Positions 35,916 to 47,530 of a stretch of 64,000 nt of DNA are shown piece by piece (within the stretch, counting starts at the first letter, position 1; every line of letters begins with the position of its first letter). A program made the translations under genes and the position numbers. The notes below the pieces were generated by a model. That model was given only the letters and a program-made list of their open reading frames with translations, was not told the DNA's origin and made no database searches. This DNA is from an uncultured Rhodobiaceae bacterium (lineage in GTDB: Bacteria > Pseudomonadota > Alphaproteobacteria > Parvibaculales > Parvibaculaceae), in assembly GCA_913057645.1 (NCBI GenBank), contig CAJXOU010000008.1:1-64000 (forward strand), in the 5' to 3' direction.

Positions 35916-37004
35916 TCAAGCCACCTTGCGTTTGCTGCTCTTTCTCAGGGCCGGTATGACGTGTCTGGCGAACGAACGCATGCTTTTGGCTGCCTCCTCG
36001 TAGCTCATGCCGCCGAAAAGGAAGCAGGGATTGATGTCGAATTCGCCCAGAAGCGATTTGCGATATTCGAACTTGTCGACGATTTCCTTGGGCGTCCCCC
36101 AGGCCGTGACATCGAGATAGGTTCTGGCCATTCCATCCTTGCCGAGCGCGCGAATGGCGTCGACGGCCTGGGCGTAGGACTCGTAGCCCTTGGCATTTTT
36201 AAAATGCTCGCCGGCCAGTTCATAGTGATCGAGTACCGAAAGCAGATAGTTGGTCACATATTTCTGTCCCAACTCCTTCGCGCGTGCAGGATCGGTGTCG
36301 CAATAGGTGAAGTCGCATATCATGATCGGCGGTGCGTCTTCGCCATGTTGTGTCTTGTACGCAGCCTTGTATTCCTTGACGGCCTCGGCCTGAGCCTCCC
36401 ACGGCTTTTGAGCGAAGATCACCATCCGCGCGCCAGCCTTCGCGCACTGAAGAACGGATTCCGGCGACATGGCGACCTGATAGATACGCTCCTTGAAGGA
36501 GCCGCGCGGATTGGGACGGATTTCGGTCCGCTTCTGCGGATAGAAGGGGCCGCTCCCTTCGATGAAGCCGGTCTCGAGAGCGTCGATAATCATCGGGCTT
36601 GCTTCGTCGAAGCGTTGGCGCGCTTCGTCCATATTCACGCCCATACCGGCATATTCCTTGCGCGCCAGGCCGCGACCCATCCCGAAGAGTGTTCGGCCTT
36701 GGCAAAGGTGATCCAGCAGGACGACCTTTTCCGCAATCCGAACGGGCACATTCCAGGGAAGGATGACGGCGCCGGTGCCTAGCTTGATGCGTTTGGTGCG
36801 CGCCGCCATGTAGCTCAGGAACTGAGTGTTGTCGGGACAAAACGAATAGTCCTCGAAATGGTGCTCGACGGGCCACAATGCGTCAAAGCCGAGTTCTTCC
36901 GCCAAAAGCCCGAGACGGATCTCCTCGTCATAGACTTGGCCGTCGGTTACGCCGGAGTTGGCTCTGTCGAAATTCTGAAAAACCATCTGAATGCCGAACT
37001 GCAT
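35916..37004 (-). CDS. LLM class flavin-dependent oxidoreductase (copy 2)
   Basis: A 362-residue luciferase-like monooxygenase, paralogous to 15098-16213. Shared motifs are LGFDALWPVEHHFEDYSFCP, RTKRIKLGTGAVILPWNVPV, GRTLFGMGRGLARKEYAGMG, QVAMSPES and FAQKPWEAQ. It uses reduced flavin and O2 on an unknown substrate. Its N-terminus MQFGIQMVFQNFDRANSG is typical. SD GGGAGAT before the ATG. It follows the crotonase 37044-37856 on the same strand. Confidence 0.85.
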   Translation of the reverse strand: MQFGIQMVFQNFDRANSGVTDGQVYDEEIRLGLLAEELGFDALWPVEHHFEDYSFCPDNTQFLSYMAARTKRIKLGTGAVILPWNVPVRIAEKVVLLDHLCQGRTLFGMGRGLARKEYAGMGVNMDEARQRFDEASPMIIDALETGFIEGSGPFYPQKRTEIRPNPRGSFKERIYQVAMSPESVLQCAKAGARMVIFAQKPWEAQAEAVKEYKAAYKTQHGEDAPPIMICDFTYCDTDPARAKELGQKYVTNYLLSVLDHYELAGEHFKNAKGYESYAQAVDAIRALGKDGMARTYLDVTAWGTPKEIVDKFEYRKSLLGEFDINPCFLFGGMSYEEAAKSMRSFARHVIPALRKSSKRKVA

Positions 37005-37043
37005 CGGAATATCTCCCTGTCGTAATGATTTCGGTTTCTTGTT

Positions 37044-37856
37044 TCAGCGGCCCTTATAGTTAGGCCTGCGCTTCTCCATGAATGCCTTGGGCCCCTCGCG
37101 GGCATCCTCGGTCTTGAACACGGGTGCTGCGAAGCGCGACTCCATACCCATCGCCTCGCTCTCGGGGCGACCCAGACATTCGCGGGCGGATTTGCGAATT
37201 GCCTGAACGGCGATCGGCCCATTCGCGGCGATCTTCTCCGCGAGTTCGAATGCCGCGTCGAGCACCTGGTTTTGGGGGACGACACGATTCAGGAATCCCA
37301 GATCGTAGGCTTCCTGCGCGCTGATCAGGTCGCCGGTGAGCAGCAGTTCCATCGCCCTTGCATAAGGTATCTGGCGCGGAAGGCGCACCGTTGAGCCGCC
37401 GCCCGGAAAAATCGCCCATTTGACTTCCTGCACACCGAGCTTTGCCGTATCCGCAGCGATACGCATGTCCGTTCCTTGCGCCAACTCCATCCCGCCTGCG
37501 ACGGCAAAGCCGTTGATCGCGGCGATGACCGGCTTTGTCACATCGAATGTGCGCAACAAGCCCTTGGCCAGGATATTCGGATCAGCCAGAATTTTCTGAT
37601 CCCATTCGTTTTGCGGTTTGCGTGCGCCATTTATGAGCGGGATGAGTTGCCCGAGATCCGCGCCCGAACAAAACGCCTTGTCTCCGGCGCCGGTGACGAT
37701 GGCGACGCGGATATTCGCGTCGTCGCGCACCTCTTCCCAATGACCGGCAAGCCTGACCAACATCTCCGGACTGAACGAGTTGCGCGCTTCCGGGCGGTTG
37801 AGCGTGATCAGCGCGATATGGCCCTTTTTTTCGAGCAGGGCCGGTTCCATCGTCAT
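37044..37856 (-). CDS. Enoyl-CoA hydratase with both catalytic glutamates
   Basis: A 270-residue crotonase. The oxyanion hole is GAGDKAFCSGADLGQ and NGFAVAGGMELAQG. Unlike the other two hydratase-like proteins in the window, the classical pair is present: Glu144 in LGVQEVKWAIFPGGG and Glu170 in RAMELLLTGD. It should therefore hydrate a 2-enoyl-CoA, and is the best candidate to supply the BadK-type step. ATG at 37856 with AGAGGAGA upstream; an in-frame ATG eight codons earlier lacks such a site. Confidence 0.85.
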   Translation of the reverse strand: MTMEPALLEKKGHIALITLNRPEARNSFSPEMLVRLAGHWEEVRDDANIRVAIVTGAGDKAFCSGADLGQLIPLINGARKPQNEWDQKILADPNILAKGLLRTFDVTKPVIAAINGFAVAGGMELAQGTDMRIAADTAKLGVQEVKWAIFPGGGSTVRLPRQIPYARAMELLLTGDLISAQEAYDLGFLNRVVPQNQVLDAAFELAEKIAANGPIAVQAIRKSARECLGRPESEAMGMESRFAAPVFKTEDAREGPKAFMEKRRPNYKGR

Positions 37857-37875
37857 GTTCGCGTCTCCTCTGAAT

Positions 37876-37889
37876 AACATATATGTGTT
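37876..37889. promoter_or_regulatory. Near-palindrome AACATATATGTGTT, candidate operator
   Basis: A 14-base near-perfect palindrome in the divergent gap between the crotonase (37856, minus) and the amidohydrolase (38013, plus). The half-site ATATGTGTT recurs in the inverted repeat at 46268-46305, another divergent gap, so one regulator (for example the IclR protein at 41766) could bind both. Confidence 0.45.
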
Positions 37890-38012
37890 GCTGATCGCAT
37901 GGATGTAAATTTATCTGGACTCGGGTTGCGCGGCCAGCGAAGATTTATGATCAGGGATTGTCAAATTAAAAGTCGCGCCCTTGAAACCAAATACGACGCT
38001 GGGAGAGCGCCA

Positions 38013-39116
38013 ATGATCAAGAAGCCGATATCCGCGGATTCGCACATCACCGAACCTCCGCATTGCTATGTTGATTACATTGATCCCAAATTCCGCGATC
38101 GCGCGCCGCGCATCCAGCGGATCGACAAGATTGGCGATGCTTTCATCGTCGATGGTATGGGGTCTCCAGTTCCGATGGGGCTGGTGGCCGCCGCCGGCAA
38201 GGATCCGGCGGAGATCACGACAGACGGCGTCGCCTTCGAAGACCTGTGGAAGAGCGGCTGGGACGCCAAGTTCCGCGTTGCGGACCAGGAGAAGGATGGC
38301 ATTGCGGCCGAGTTCATCTATCCGACGGTCGGAATGGTGATCTGCAACCATCCCGACTTCGACTACAAGAAGGCCTGCTTCGACGCTTATAATCGCTGGT
38401 TGCAGGAATACTGCGGGGAGGCGCCTGACCGTCTTTACGGTCTTGCGCAGGTTTCCATGCGATCACCGGAAGATGGCGTTGCGGAAATCAGGCATGCGAA
38501 GGAGATGGGCTTCAAGGGTGTGATGATGCCCGGAAACCCCGCCGTCGAGGATTATGATTCAACTGTATACGACAAGGTCTGGGCGACCGCTGTCGAGTGC
38601 GACATGCCGCTCTCGTTCCACATCCTGACCGGCAAATCGGACAGTCTTTCGGGGCAGGTCCGGGGTCCGCGTATCAACGGCTTCCTGTCGATCATTCGTG
38701 GCTGCCAGGACGTGATGGGCACTTTCATATTCGGCGGTGTCTTCGATCGCTTCCCCGACCTCAAGGTTGTCTGCGTCGAGGCCGATGCGGGCTGGGTTCC
38801 GCACTACATGTATCGCATGGACCATGCCTACAAGCGTCATCGCTACTGGATGAAGGCGCCGCCGCTCAAGCGGATGCCGAGCGACTATTTCAACGACAAC
38901 ATCTATGTGACGTTCCAGGACGACTGGGTTGCCTTCAGGATGAAGGATATGTGCAATGTTCGCCGCCTGATGTGGGCGAACGATTTCCCGCATTCGGATT
39001 CGACCTGGCCCTGGTCGCAGGCAATGCTGGAAGAGCACACGAAAAATCTGAGCGAGCAGGAACGCAACTGGATATGCCACGACAACGTCGCGGAACTCTA
39101 CAAGCTCGCCGTTTGA
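38013..39116 (+). CDS. Amidohydrolase family protein (ACMSD-like)
   Basis: A 367-residue TIM-barrel metal-dependent hydrolase or decarboxylase of the Amidohydro_2 group. It starts ADSHITEPPHCY, in place of the usual DxHxH, then EKDGIAAEFIYPTVGM, MGFKGVMMPGNP, PLSFHILTGK (metal His), VVCVEADAGWVPHYMYRMD and MWANDFPHSDSTWPWS (metal Asp). Members decarboxylate aromatic acids or hydrolyse C-C bonds. ATG 38013 after GGGAG; a longer frame reaches back to 37899 without a good site. Substrate unknown. Confidence 0.82.
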   Translation: MIKKPISADSHITEPPHCYVDYIDPKFRDRAPRIQRIDKIGDAFIVDGMGSPVPMGLVAAAGKDPAEITTDGVAFEDLWKSGWDAKFRVADQEKDGIAAEFIYPTVGMVICNHPDFDYKKACFDAYNRWLQEYCGEAPDRLYGLAQVSMRSPEDGVAEIRHAKEMGFKGVMMPGNPAVEDYDSTVYDKVWATAVECDMPLSFHILTGKSDSLSGQVRGPRINGFLSIIRGCQDVMGTFIFGGVFDRFPDLKVVCVEADAGWVPHYMYRMDHAYKRHRYWMKAPPLKRMPSDYFNDNIYVTFQDDWVAFRMKDMCNVRRLMWANDFPHSDSTWPWSQAMLEEHTKNLSEQERNWICHDNVAELYKLAV

Positions 39117-39174
39117 CGATCCGTATACTGATGTCAAGGCGCAGGTTTTTTCGATTCACGGGGAGGACGTTTTC

Positions 39175-40857
39175 ATGGACTACGATCTGAAGATCGTGGG
39201 TGGATTCATTGTCGACGGCACCGGCTCTCCGGGCTATGCCGGAGACATCGGTATTCGCGATGGCAAAGTTGTGGCTATGGGGCAGGCCCCCGCCGGGGCG
39301 AGGACGACTATCGACGCCCTGGGGCAGGTCGTTGCCCCCGGCGTCGTCGATATACATACGCATTACGATGCCCAGCTTCTGTGGGACAGGAATCTGTCGA
39401 TCTCGCCGTGGCACGGCGTGACGACGGTCGTGGTGGGCAATTGCGGGTTCGGCATCGCACCGACGCGCAAGGAGCACCGCGGCCTTATTCTGCGGACGCT
39501 CGAAAATGTCGAGGGCATGAGCGTCAGGGCGCTGGAGGCCGGTCTCGGCGACGAATGGGGGTTCGAGACGTTTCCCGAATATCTCGACGTCGTGGAAAAG
39601 AAGGGTACGTTGATCAACGTGGCCGTTCTTCTGGGGCATACGCCGCTTCGCCTCTATGCCCTCGGGCCTGAATCCACCGAACGGGCGGCGCGGCCGGAGG
39701 AGGTCAGGCATATGAAAAGCCTGATGCGCGAGGGCCTCGAAGCGGGCGCACTCGGTTATGCGACATCGAAATCGCCGACGCATGTGGGCTACGAGGGCAG
39801 ACCGGTTCCAAGCCGGCTGGCGGCGTTCAGCGAGATACGGGAGATCGCGTCGGCGCTGGGCGAGGCGGGCGAAGGCGTGATACAGGCGACTGTCGGCAAG
39901 GAACTGTCATTTGATGAATTCGCGGAATTGAACCGCGTTTCCGGTCGCCATGTCAGTTGGACGGCGTTGCTGGGCGGTGGCGGGGTGCTGAATGTCGGCT
40001 CCGCAGCCGAGCAGTTGGCGCGCTCAAACGAACTTCAGTCGGCTGGTTACGCGGTGTTTCCGCAGGTCACCTGCAGGCCACTCAATTTTGAATTTCGATT
40101 CGATCAGCCGTTTCTGTTCCAGAGCATGCCGGTCTTCGCGCCGGTGAACAAAGCCGACCGCGCGGAAAAACTGAGGCTTTACGCCGACAACTCTTTCCGG
40201 GCGGGATTCCGGGACGCGATGCGTGGTCCGATTCTCAGTGCATGGGACAAGGCGGTCATCGCTTATTGTCCGGATCGGCCGGAGTTCGGAGAACGGCTGG
40301 TGTGCGACGTAGCAGCGGAACTCGGATGCAACTCGATCGATCTTGCGTTGGATCTCTCGATTCAAAGCGATCTGCAGACGCGGTTCCGCCTGCCTGTCGC
40401 AAACGCCGACGAAGACGAAGTGGCAACGTTGCTGCGCGATTCCTGCACGGTGCTCGGCCTCTCGGACGCAGGCGCGCATGCGAGCCAACTCTGCGATGCA
40501 TGTTTTTCTACGCATCTTCTCGGAAGATGGGTCCGTGAAAAGCGCGTTTTGACGCTGGAGGAGGCGGTCCGGATGCTGACATCGCGGCCCGCCGAGGTGT
40601 TCGGCATCAAGGATCGCGGTCGCCTCGCTGTGGGAATGCCCGCCGATGTCCTGATCTTCGACGCCGAAACGGTTGGCGCAAGTTCCCTTCGCAGGGTCTA
40701 TGACCTGCCTGCTGGCGAAGACCGGCTGATTTCCGATGCCTCGGGCATTTCGGCCGTCGTCGTCAACGGGACATTGATCCGGCGCAATGGCGTCGATGTG
40801 TTGGGCGCCGAAGGTCGTTTGCCGGGCCGTCTGTTGCGCCATGGCGCAGCAGCCTGA
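39175..40857 (+). CDS. Amidohydrolase, D-aminoacylase/dihydroorotase-like
   Basis: A 560-residue amidohydrolase of the N-acyl-D-amino-acid deacylase group. N-terminal DYDLKIVGGFIVDGTGSPGY, metal motif PGVVDIHTHYDAQLLWD, GNCGFGIAPTRKEHRG and LSDAGAHASQLCDACF with a metal Asp; the C-terminal RGRLAVGMPADVLIFDAE returns to the beta-sandwich domain. It hydrolyses amide or related bonds; in these clusters the natural substrate is not known. SD GGGGAGGA. It is 58 bases after the previous amidohydrolase and 14 before the esterase. Confidence 0.82.
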   Translation: MDYDLKIVGGFIVDGTGSPGYAGDIGIRDGKVVAMGQAPAGARTTIDALGQVVAPGVVDIHTHYDAQLLWDRNLSISPWHGVTTVVVGNCGFGIAPTRKEHRGLILRTLENVEGMSVRALEAGLGDEWGFETFPEYLDVVEKKGTLINVAVLLGHTPLRLYALGPESTERAARPEEVRHMKSLMREGLEAGALGYATSKSPTHVGYEGRPVPSRLAAFSEIREIASALGEAGEGVIQATVGKELSFDEFAELNRVSGRHVSWTALLGGGGVLNVGSAAEQLARSNELQSAGYAVFPQVTCRPLNFEFRFDQPFLFQSMPVFAPVNKADRAEKLRLYADNSFRAGFRDAMRGPILSAWDKAVIAYCPDRPEFGERLVCDVAAELGCNSIDLALDLSIQSDLQTRFRLPVANADEDEVATLLRDSCTVLGLSDAGAHASQLCDACFSTHLLGRWVREKRVLTLEEAVRMLTSRPAEVFGIKDRGRLAVGMPADVLIFDAETVGASSLRRVYDLPAGEDRLISDASGISAVVVNGTLIRRNGVDVLGAEGRLPGRLLRHGAAA

Positions 40858-40871
40858 GGAGGACGTGAAAA

Positions 40872-41765
40872 ATGAGTCTTGAGGAACTTGCTGTCGTTCG
40901 TCAGCTGCTTGCGGGCCTTGTGACCGGGGAGGCTCGTTCTCTTGAGGATTTTCGTACCTCGTATGACGAGGCTGGCAAGGCGTTCGGTCTTCCCGAAGGC
41001 GTGACGGTCACGCCGGTTTCCGCCGGCGGGGTTCCCGGCGAATGGCTGACGCCGGCTGCCGGTGCCGGCAAGCGGGTTTTGCTCTATCTGCATGGAGGAG
41101 GCTATGCGCTTGGTTCTCTCGACTCGCATCGCCATCTTGCGGCGCGCGCAGCTCTTGCCCTGAAAGGCCGGGTTCTGCTGATCGACTACAGGCGGTCTCC
41201 AGAGCATCCATTTCCGGCGGCTGTCGATGATGCGCTTGCTGCTTATCGCTGGTTGATCGAGACGGGCGTCGACCCGGCGAAGCTCGCTGTGGCGGGAGAT
41301 TCAGCCGGCGGCGGCCTGACGGTTGCCGTGCTTCTGGCGGCGCGCGATGCCGGTCTCGGACTTCCGGCTGCGGCCGTTTGTATTTCGCCGTGGGCCAATC
41401 TTGAAAATAAAGGTGCCTCTTATGGCGCGAAAGCGAATGTGGACCCGATGGTGCGCCATGCCGATCTTGAGCTGTGGACGGCGGCCTATCTGGGAACTTC
41501 AACCCCGCGCAGGACGCCTCTGGCATCGCCGGTATATGCCGATCTCAAGGGATTGCCGCCATTCCTGATTCAGGTAGGCAGTTCGGAGGTTTTGCTCTCG
41601 GATAGCCACTTATTGGCCGATAGATTGAAAGAGGCTGGCGTATCCGTCAATCTCCATGTCTGGCCGGAGATGATTCATGTCTGGCACTGGTTTGCGCCGG
41701 TCTTGAGCGAAGGCCGCGCGGCGATCGACGAGCTGGCCAGCTTCCTGGATACAAAGCTCGGATGA
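40872..41765 (+). CDS. HSL-type alpha/beta hydrolase (esterase)
   Basis: A 297-residue hormone-sensitive-lipase-type esterase. The oxyanion motif HGGGYALGS is at 74-82, the nucleophile Ser144 in GDSAGGGL, and the His is in MIHVWHWF near the C-terminus; the acid is probably Asp in SSEVLLSDS. It hydrolyses short esters or lactones in the cytoplasm, so it could act on BVMO products. The stop abuts the stop of the convergent IclR gene with no gap. Confidence 0.87.
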   Translation: MSLEELAVVRQLLAGLVTGEARSLEDFRTSYDEAGKAFGLPEGVTVTPVSAGGVPGEWLTPAAGAGKRVLLYLHGGGYALGSLDSHRHLAARAALALKGRVLLIDYRRSPEHPFPAAVDDALAAYRWLIETGVDPAKLAVAGDSAGGGLTVAVLLAARDAGLGLPAAAVCISPWANLENKGASYGAKANVDPMVRHADLELWTAAYLGTSTPRRTPLASPVYADLKGLPPFLIQVGSSEVLLSDSHLLADRLKEAGVSVNLHVWPEMIHVWHWFAPVLSEGRAAIDELASFLDTKLG

Positions 41766-42605
41766 TTATGGCGCTGTATCGTCGTCGATTTCAAGTTGGT
41801 CCTCGTCGTCTACAGTCTCCTTAAAGCCTTGCCCGTTTTGTGAGATGTGCTCGGCGATAGCGTTTTTCAGTAACGCCGTGAACGGTTGTTTACGATTGCG
41901 AAAATACTCGTTGGGAGCGGCTATGCCGATCGCGACCGAGCGTCCGGACGGACCCATCGGAATGGGCATCGCCAGCATAGTCGCTCCCGGCGTCACGAGA
42001 TCGCTGTAAAGCGCAAGCCCGCGTTTTCTGATTCTTTGCAGTTCGTCTTCGATCTCCTGCATCGATTCCCGCCGCTCCGGCATGGCGGCAAGGGCATCAT
42101 GAATCAGACGTCTCGCTTCGGGCAACGGAAGTTCGCTCAGCAGAACGCGGCCAATCGTCGAAAAAGCGAGCATTCGCTTGGTGCTTGGCTTGACATGGAA
42201 GCGGATGGGCGACGTACCTTGAATCACCTTCACATATTGAGCATAAGCCCCTAGACGCGCAGCGAGGATGATCGTGCATCCCGTATCGGCCGAAAGCCGT
42301 CTCATAAGGCGCTGGACATTCCGGATCGGTAACGCCTCGGCTTCCACCCAGTTTCCCAGCAGAGATATCCGGATGCTTGGAAAAAAAGTCTTGCCCCGGT
42401 CGTCGTGCTCCAGATAACCGAGGCTCACGAGGCTTTTCAGAAGGGCGGCGGTGCTGGAATGAGGATAACTCAGCGCCTGCGCTACGTCTTGAATCGTCAC
42501 CGGGCGTCTTACTTCGTCGAAATACTCGAAAATCTCCAGAACACGGGTCGCGGATTTTACCGTTGCAGCCGACGGCTGTTCGGATTTGAGGACATTAGCG
42601 TTCAT
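41766..42605 (-). CDS. IclR-family transcriptional regulator
   Basis: A 279-residue IclR-type regulator. The N-terminal winged helix is SATRVLEIFEYFDEVRRPVT with QDVAQALSYPHSSTAALLKS; the ligand domain includes GTSPIRFHVKPSTKRMLAFS and RKRGLALYSDLVTPGATMLA. The acidic tail DDEDQLEIDDDTAP is unusual. It is flanked by catabolic genes and probably controls one or more of the divergent gaps at 37.9 kb and 46.3 kb. Its own gap (42606-42659) is short, suggesting co-transcription after the FadH-like gene is not possible without readthrough. Confidence 0.87.
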   Translation of the reverse strand: MNANVLKSEQPSAATVKSATRVLEIFEYFDEVRRPVTIQDVAQALSYPHSSTAALLKSLVSLGYLEHDDRGKTFFPSIRISLLGNWVEAEALPIRNVQRLMRRLSADTGCTIILAARLGAYAQYVKVIQGTSPIRFHVKPSTKRMLAFSTIGRVLLSELPLPEARRLIHDALAAMPERRESMQEIEDELQRIRKRGLALYSDLVTPGATMLAMPIPMGPSGRSVAIGIAAPNEYFRNRKQPFTALLKNAIAEHISQNGQGFKETVDDEDQLEIDDDTAP

Positions 42606-42659
42606 GCGACAACTCTGATTTATATGGTCTCTTCCGCGTCTCGTTTTTCGTTTGTTTCC

Positions 42660-45573
<2,914 letters not shown>

Positions 45574-45591
45574 TGTCGCGATCCTGTTCTT

Positions 45592-45621
45592 GAATTGTTA
45601 TTCCTCGAATTGTTATTCCTC
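45592..45621. repeat. Tandem 15-base repeat carrying a duplicated ribosome-binding site
   Basis: GAATTGTTATTCCTC occurs twice in tandem (45592-45606 and 45607-45621). On the coding strand this is GAGGAATAACAATTC twice, giving two SD-like GAGGA cores 18 and 33 bases upstream of the MaoC ATG at 45573. It probably arose by slippage. Confidence 0.7.
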
Positions 45622-45627
45622 GCCAGA

Positions 45628-46197
45628 TCAAGGCTTCTTGCCATCCGGTGGCCAGGCGACGACGCCATCCTCAAGCGGGATTTTCAGGCTTTTGAGCAGT
45701 TGCGAGAAAAGCGTCCAGTTGCCGATGGCGACAACCAGTTCGATGCGTTCTTCGGCCGTTTTCAGGTGTGCCGCACAGGCAGTCCATGTGGCGTCCGAAA
45801 TCATGCCGCCGTCGAGCGTCTCGTCGGTCGCGGCGAGAACGGCGCGGTCGGCGTCTGACAGGCAGGAAGCATTTTTCCAATCCCGCGTGGCGACCAGATC
45901 CGCCTCCGGAATGTCCAGCATGCGGGCGACCCGCCAATGTTGTGTCCATTCATAGAGCGATTTTGTCTTCCAGCCGATACGCATGATGATGAGTTCGCGC
46001 AGTCTTGCATCGAGCTTGTTACCCTGGAAAAGCAGGGTGTTCAGCGTCGAGGCAAGCTCGCGCGCTACATCGGGATGCCGGAGCAAGACCCTGAAGACGC
46101 TGAGTGGCGCCATTTGTTCGGATATGCCGGCCTTCGCGGCCGCGGCCGCCGCTTCCGCCATCGACAGCAGGGGAACCCTGGGCGTTTCATCGGTCAT
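45628..46197 (-). CDS. Carboxymuconolactone decarboxylase / AhpD-like family protein
   Basis: A 189-residue all-helical protein of the CMD/AhpD family. It has LDARLRELIIMRIGWKTKSLYEWTQH, where most members have a Cys-x-x-Cys-x-x-x-His site; here the cysteines are absent (YEWTQHWRVAR), so a peroxidase role is unlikely. Relatives occur in degradation operons with unknown activity, perhaps as decarboxylases or lactone-acting enzymes. It is first in a minus-strand operon with the MaoC and FadH-like genes and is divergent from the alcohol dehydrogenase. Confidence 0.8.
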   Translation of the reverse strand: MTDETPRVPLLSMAEAAAAAAKAGISEQMAPLSVFRVLLRHPDVARELASTLNTLLFQGNKLDARLRELIIMRIGWKTKSLYEWTQHWRVARMLDIPEADLVATRDWKNASCLSDADRAVLAATDETLDGGMISDATWTACAAHLKTAEERIELVVAIGNWTLFSQLLKSLKIPLEDGVVAWPPDGKKP

Positions 46198-46267
46198 TAT
46201 TATTTTGTCCTCCCCGAAATTTTGCGAAGCGGAAGTTTAGGGCTTCGCATTCTACGTTTGAATCTTT

Positions 46268-46305
46268 ATAACACATACAAGGATAAAAAAATATATATGT
46301 GTTAT
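46268..46305. promoter_or_regulatory. Perfect 10-base inverted repeat in the divergent gap, candidate operator
   Basis: ATAACACATA (46268-46277) and TATGTGTTAT (46296-46305) are perfect inverted copies 18 bases apart, with the AT-rich spacer AAGGATAAAAAAATATA-like between. They lie between the divergent CMD gene (46197) and alcohol dehydrogenase (46346). The half-site also appears at 37876-37889. Confidence 0.55.
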
Positions 46306-46345
46306 CGACGCGTCGTCGGTGCCGACACTAAGCAGGGAGTTGAAA

Positions 46346-47440
46346 ATGTTGCCGAAAAAATCGATGGCGATGGTGCAGACGGCTCCGCGCAAACTCGAAG
46401 CCCGAGATTTGCCGATCCCCCAGATCGCCGACGACAGCGCCATCCTTCGCATCGAAGCCTGCGGCATTTGCGGCAGCGACTACGAACAATACGAAGGGGT
46501 CTTGCAGACTCCGATGCCGGTGATTCCGGGCCACGAACCTCTCGGGATTGTCGAGGCAATTGGCGACAAGGCCGCCAGGCGCTGGGGCGTCGATGTTGGT
46601 GATCGGGTCGCCATCGAGACGATGTTGTCGTGCCATTGCTGCGACACCTGTGTCGGCGGGCATTATCACCTCTGCGACCGCCGCCAGATCTACTCATATA
46701 TTCCGCTCACGGAGTCACCGGGCCTCTGGGGTGCCTATTCACAATATATGTATCTCGCGCCCAACACGATCCTTCACAAGATGGACAAGAACCTTCCGGC
46801 GGAACTGGCGGTCATGTTCAATCCGCTGGGCGCCGGTTTCCGCTGGGCGGTAGAGATTCCGCAGACGCAGGTTGGCGATACCGTTTTGATTTTTGGGCCC
46901 GGACAGCGCGGGCTTGCGAGCGTCGTTGCAGCACGTGAAGCCGGCGCGGGAAAGATCATAGTCACGGGGCTTGCGGCCGATTCAAACAAGCTCCAGATGG
47001 CGCTTGCTCTGGGCGCCGATCACATCATCGACGTGCAGAACGAAAATGTTGTCGATCGCGTGCGGGCGTTGACAAACGGAAAGGGCGCGGACGTCATCGT
47101 TGAGGTTACATCCTACGCGACTCAGCCGGTCCGTGAAGCCCTGGATTGTGTCCGTATGGGCGGAACGGTCGTCCTTGCCGGCGTCAAGGGATTTAAGCCC
47201 GTCTCCGATTTTGTGTCCGACCTTATCGTCATGAAGGAAATCACCATCAAGGGCGCGATCGGCGTTACGTCGTCGGGATACAAGAAGGCGATCGAGATGA
47301 TCGAGCGCCGCAAATATCCTCTTGAGCTCATGCACACTCATAATTTCGAGCTTGAGGAAGCTGAACTGGCGATCAAGACGCTGGCGCGCCAGATCGAGGG
47401 GCAGGAATCCGTCCATTCCTGTCTCATTCCGGCGACTTGA
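46346..47440 (+). CDS. Zinc-dependent alcohol dehydrogenase (MDR family)
   Basis: A 364-residue medium-chain dehydrogenase. Catalytic zinc ligands are Cys39 (CGICGSD) and His63-Glu64 (PGHEPLG); the structural zinc cysteines are Cys96, Cys99, Cys102 and Cys110 (CHCCDTCVGGHYHLC). The coenzyme motif is FGPGQRGLASVVAA. It oxidises a primary or secondary alcohol with NAD(P); in this cluster a ring or hydroxyacyl intermediate is likely. The ATG at 46346 has GCAGGGAG ahead and is preferred to a GTG at 46319. Confidence 0.87.
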   Translation: MLPKKSMAMVQTAPRKLEARDLPIPQIADDSAILRIEACGICGSDYEQYEGVLQTPMPVIPGHEPLGIVEAIGDKAARRWGVDVGDRVAIETMLSCHCCDTCVGGHYHLCDRRQIYSYIPLTESPGLWGAYSQYMYLAPNTILHKMDKNLPAELAVMFNPLGAGFRWAVEIPQTQVGDTVLIFGPGQRGLASVVAAREAGAGKIIVTGLAADSNKLQMALALGADHIIDVQNENVVDRVRALTNGKGADVIVEVTSYATQPVREALDCVRMGGTVVLAGVKGFKPVSDFVSDLIVMKEITIKGAIGVTSSGYKKAIEMIERRKYPLELMHTHNFELEEAELAIKTLARQIEGQESVHSCLIPAT

Positions 47441-47530
47441 TCTGTCTACAGAATATTTTTCAAACGGAAGGCGTGCGGCTGCTCAACGAAAAGGCTGCGT
47501 GCGGGGGGCGATGATGATGAGGGCAGTTTC

